A stretch of 18,238 bases of DNA from CAZMVU01 sp964569295 (GTDB lineage: Bacteria; Hydrogenedentota; Hydrogenedentia; Hydrogenedentales; JAGMZX01): positions 1 through 18,238 of the forward strand of contig CAZMVU010000087.1 of NCBI GenBank assembly GCA_964569295.1, in the 5' to 3' direction. A model generated the notes under the pieces. It was given only the letters and a program-made list of their open reading frames with translations, was not told where the DNA came from and ran no database searches. Shown here in pieces: positions 16,226-18,238 of the stretch. Numbering within the stretch: position 1 is the first letter of the stretch; every line of letters starts with the position of its first letter. Position numbers and translations under genes: made by a program.

Positions 16226-16804
16226 CCCATCCCTGTACACACGCGTGATACGCCATGTGTTTCCGCGCAGAGCGCACCTATGGCCGCGCAGGAAACCGCT
16301 TTGCATACAAGCCGCCCCTGCTTTGCGCGAACCCTTGACCAAATCGGAATAGCAGGGTATCCACGTAACGCAAGTCAGTTTTCGTTCATGGTCTGTCACG
16401 TCTCCGCGCCTGAAAGGCGCACCTGGAATCGCCCAGGGCGCAGGCCTGGGTACACGGGCCACAATGAGCCGGAGGTCTGTAAGGCCGTCCTCGAAAACTC
16501 GTAATTCATTAGCCGTTTGCCGTGGGCCGTTTCCTATACTTCATGGGGTGCCCCGGTATCACCGCTGAGAGCGGTTCTGGCCCACCGGCTGTCTCTATGA
16601 GTCACGATGTATGCGCCCCTTCGAGTGCGGTGGCAAGCCACCCCACTCGAAAGTCGCGCCAACGGTCTGCGTATCCCGGCCGCACGCTGGCATTCGCTAT
16701 CACGGGGCAGATTGGCGAAACACGTGCGCTACCCTGCGCCATACGGCGGAAGAATCACCCAAAAAGAAGGTTTCCCCCATAACAAACTTCTCAACGCGCC
16801 TGCG
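16226..16804. other. 579-base gap with clustered hairpins
   Basis: No gene is supported here. The gap lies downstream of rhaA and upstream of the membrane protein gene, both on the minus strand. It contains hairpins at 16406-16420 (GCGCC-TGAAA-GGCGC), 16432-16450 (CCCAGG/CCTGGG), 16561-16575 (ACCGCT-GAG-AGCGGT) and a long one at 16620-16651. Next to the rhaA stop the minus strand has AGAAG and CTTCT separated by 17 bases and then a T-run (about 16763-16792), a weak terminator candidate. Confidence 0.5.
16620..16651. repeat. Long strong hairpin, REP-like or terminator
   Basis: TTCGAGTG (16620-16627) pairs with CACTCGAA (16644-16651), and inside it GGTGGC (16629-16634) pairs with GCCACC (16637-16642), with one C-C mismatch between the two stems and an AA centre. 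All 14 pairs are perfect. There is no U-tract on either side. It could be a repetitive extragenic palindrome, a processing signal or a terminator for rhaA. Confidence 0.65.
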
Positions 16805-18079
16805 CTACCGCTTCGCGAGCACGTCCCTTTCGTACTGCTTCACTTCCTCGAGCCAGGCGGCGCCGGGAGCAGCATCTTGCTGCACACAGTAGTAGTCCCA
16901 CACCGCGCCGAAGGGCAGCGCTTTCACTTCTTCGAGCAACGCCAGGCGCGATGTGAAATCCCCGTCCGCCTCGAGTTTCTTCAGTAGGTCCGTTGGCTCG
17001 AGGCAGGCGATCATGAGCGCCTTCACCATGGCGCGCGTGCCCGTGACCCATGCGGCGACCCGGTTGATGCTTGCATCGAAGAAATCAAGCCCGATATGGA
17101 CACGCGGCTCGAAACCGTGGCGGATGATCTCTTGGGCGATGGCGCGCAGGTCGTCGTTGAGGATCACCACGTGGTCCGAGTCCCACCGGACGCCCCGGCT
17201 CACGTGCAGCAGAATCTCGCCGACATAGAGCATCACGCTCGACAGCTTCTCCGAGATGGTCTCGGTCGGATGAAAATGTCCCGCGTCCAGGCACAGCAGC
17301 TTGTTGCGGGTGATGCTGTAGCCCATGTAGAACTCGTGCGAGCCCACGACATAGCTCTCCGAGCCGATGCCGAACAGCTTCGACTCGACCGCATCGAGGT
17401 TATACTTCGGGTCGATGTCTTTCTTGAAGATGGCATCCAGGCTGTCTGCGAGACGCTGGCGCGGCGCGAGCCGGTCCACCGGCTGGTCCTTCATGCCATC
17501 GGGAATCCACACATTCGTAACCGCGGGCGTACCGAGGGCCTGACCCATGGCCGCGCCGATCTGGCGGCACGCGATGGCGTGCTCGATCCAGAACTGGCGT
17601 ATCCCCGCATCCTGGTGAGCCAACGTCATACCATCGTCCGCCTTCGGGTGGCCGAAGAAGGTCGGGTTAAAATCAAGGCCCAGGCCCAGGCCCTTCGCCC
17701 AGTCGATCCAGCCCTGAAAATGCGCCGGCGTGAGCTCGTTGCGATCGGCAGACTTACCGCCCATTTCCGCATACATGGCGTGCAGATTAAACCGGTGCGT
17801 ACCGGGGATGAGCCCGAGAGCCTTTTCCGCATCCGCACGCAGCTCGTCCGGCGTGCGCGCTTTGCCCGGATAGTTGCCCGTCGCCTGGATGCCGCCGCCG
17901 TCCGCTGCCGACAGGTTCTCGAAGCCGGCGACATCGTCGCCCTGCCAGCAATGTATGGAGATGGGAATGGCCGCGAGCCGCTTCAGTGCGGTGTCCACAT
18001 CGACGCCATACGCGGCATACGCTTCCTTCGCCAGCGCGTACCCCTTCTCGATGTGCGCAAGGCTTGGTGTCGTAACCAT
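16805..18079 (-). CDS. rhaA: L-rhamnose isomerase
   Basis: This cytosolic enzyme converts L-rhamnose to L-rhamnulose, the first step of rhamnose catabolism. The 424-residue protein aligns along its length with E. coli RhaA (419 residues). Diagnostic stretches are PISIHCWQGDDVAGFEN (39-55), GGIQATGNYPGKAR (62-75), GLDFNPTFFGHP (134-145), NVWIPDGMKDQPVDRLAPRQ (189-208) and HIGLDFFDASINR. The metal ligands of the family are present: Glu232 (VESKLFGIG), Asp265 and His268 (CLDAGHFHPTE), and Asp300/Asp302 (RWDSDHVVIL). The start at 18079 has AAGGGG eight bases upstream. A promoter lies just before it. rhaB, rhaD and a RhaR/RhaS-type regulator are not in the window, so the rest of the pathway may lie upstream or elsewhere. 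Confidence 0.97.
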   Translation of the reverse strand: MVTTPSLAHIEKGYALAKEAYAAYGVDVDTALKRLAAIPISIHCWQGDDVAGFENLSAADGGGIQATGNYPGKARTPDELRADAEKALGLIPGTHRFNLHAMYAEMGGKSADRNELTPAHFQGWIDWAKGLGLGLDFNPTFFGHPKADDGMTLAHQDAGIRQFWIEHAIACRQIGAAMGQALGTPAVTNVWIPDGMKDQPVDRLAPRQRLADSLDAIFKKDIDPKYNLDAVESKLFGIGSESYVVGSHEFYMGYSITRNKLLCLDAGHFHPTETISEKLSSVMLYVGEILLHVSRGVRWDSDHVVILNDDLRAIAQEIIRHGFEPRVHIGLDFFDASINRVAAWVTGTRAMVKALMIACLEPTDLLKKLEADGDFTSRLALLEEVKALPFGAVWDYYCVQQDAAPGAAWLEEVKQYERDVLAKR

Positions 18080-18091
18080 ACTGCTTACCCC

Positions 18092-18238
18092 TTATCGGTT
18101 GAATCCCCACACCAACCGCGCATGATAGACGCCCCGCAGCGGAAGATCAACGGGGACATTGCCTGGCATTATGCGCCGGGTGTTAGAGCCGTCCGGCGCG
18201 TCGCCACGCCAGCTGCGTCCGGCGGCTCCTTCAAAGGT
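18092..18238 (-). CDS. Possible 3' end of an upstream gene, cut by the window edge
   Basis: On the minus strand an open frame enters at the right edge and ends with TAA at 18092-18094, only 12 bases before the rhaA ATG, as expected for operon genes. The 48 visible residues end in RGVYHARLVWGFNR. I recognise no family; the alternating aromatic end could suit a beta-rich or outer-membrane protein, but this is speculative. A good promoter-like pair lies inside the frame, which argues either for an internal promoter or against this being a gene. Confidence 0.3.
   Translation of the reverse strand, partial: TFEGAAGRSWRGDAPDGSNTRRIMPGNVPVDLPLRGVYHARLVWGFNR
18122..18150 (-). promoter_or_regulatory. 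Candidate sigma70-type promoter of rhaA
   Basis: On the minus strand TTGATC (18145-18150) and TATCAT (18122-18127, five of six matches) are separated by exactly 17 bases. Transcription would start near 18115, giving a leader of about 36 bases before the rhaA ATG. No operator can be identified. Confidence 0.55.

Noticed and set aside
16226..16462. N-terminal extension of the membrane protein frame
   Set aside because: The extra 79 codons have no recognisable domain and precede a natural start followed by a transmembrane helix.
1..18238. CRISPR array, tRNA, rRNA, prophage or insertion sequence
   Set aside because: No regularly spaced repeats, no cloverleaf or rRNA segments that I could recognise, and no transposase, integrase or phage proteins were seen on either strand.

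Overview
The window is GC-rich, chromosomal-looking bacterial DNA from a diderm heterotroph. Signal peptides, a lipobox lipoprotein and two outer-membrane secretins show an outer membrane. Secreted glycoside hydrolases, an FG-GAP propeller fused to a GH9-like module and L-rhamnose isomerase suggest a polysaccharide degrader of the Planctomycetota/Verrucomicrobiota/Lentisphaerota/Hydrogenedentota type. That placement is inference; there is no rRNA or marker gene to fix it. I see no tRNA, rRNA, CRISPR array, transposase, integrase or phage gene.

Layout. Positions 1-560 hold no convincing gene, only short direct and inverted repeats. Positions 561-4271 (minus strand) form a compact four-gene operon read leftwards: a small exported protein with an Asp-Glu tail, a TPR lipoprotein, and two tandem stripped-down secretins whose stop and start codons overlap. 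A divergent intergenic region (4272-4879) carries candidate promoters for both directions. On the plus strand follow a secreted GH42-like glycosidase (4880-7477), a conserved 118-residue protein of unknown function (7598-7954) and, one base later, a CysM-type cysteine synthase (7956-8936). A near-palindrome lies between cysM and the convergent NYN/PIN-like nuclease-type gene (9094-9768, minus), which has a very good sigma70-type promoter. The rest is on the minus strand: a 1113-residue beta-propeller/GH9-like secreted protein (10030-13371), an 852-residue polytopic membrane protein with a TPR tail (13667-16225), a 579-base gap with several hairpins, and rhaA (16805-18079) with its own promoter. 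A possible 3' end of another gene runs off the right edge.

How the genes may work together. The GH42-like enzyme, the GH9-like protein and RhaA fit capture and use of plant or algal polysaccharides; rhamnose released outside would enter catabolism through RhaA, although rhaB and rhaD are not in the window. The secretin operon is the most unusual part. It has two non-identical secretin cores without the usual periplasmic N-domains, with a lipoprotein that could act as pilotin or scaffold, but no ATPase, platform protein or pseudopilin. The second notable point is that the GH9-like module seems to lack the canonical catalytic base and acid, so it may be a binding or structural protein or may use different chemistry.
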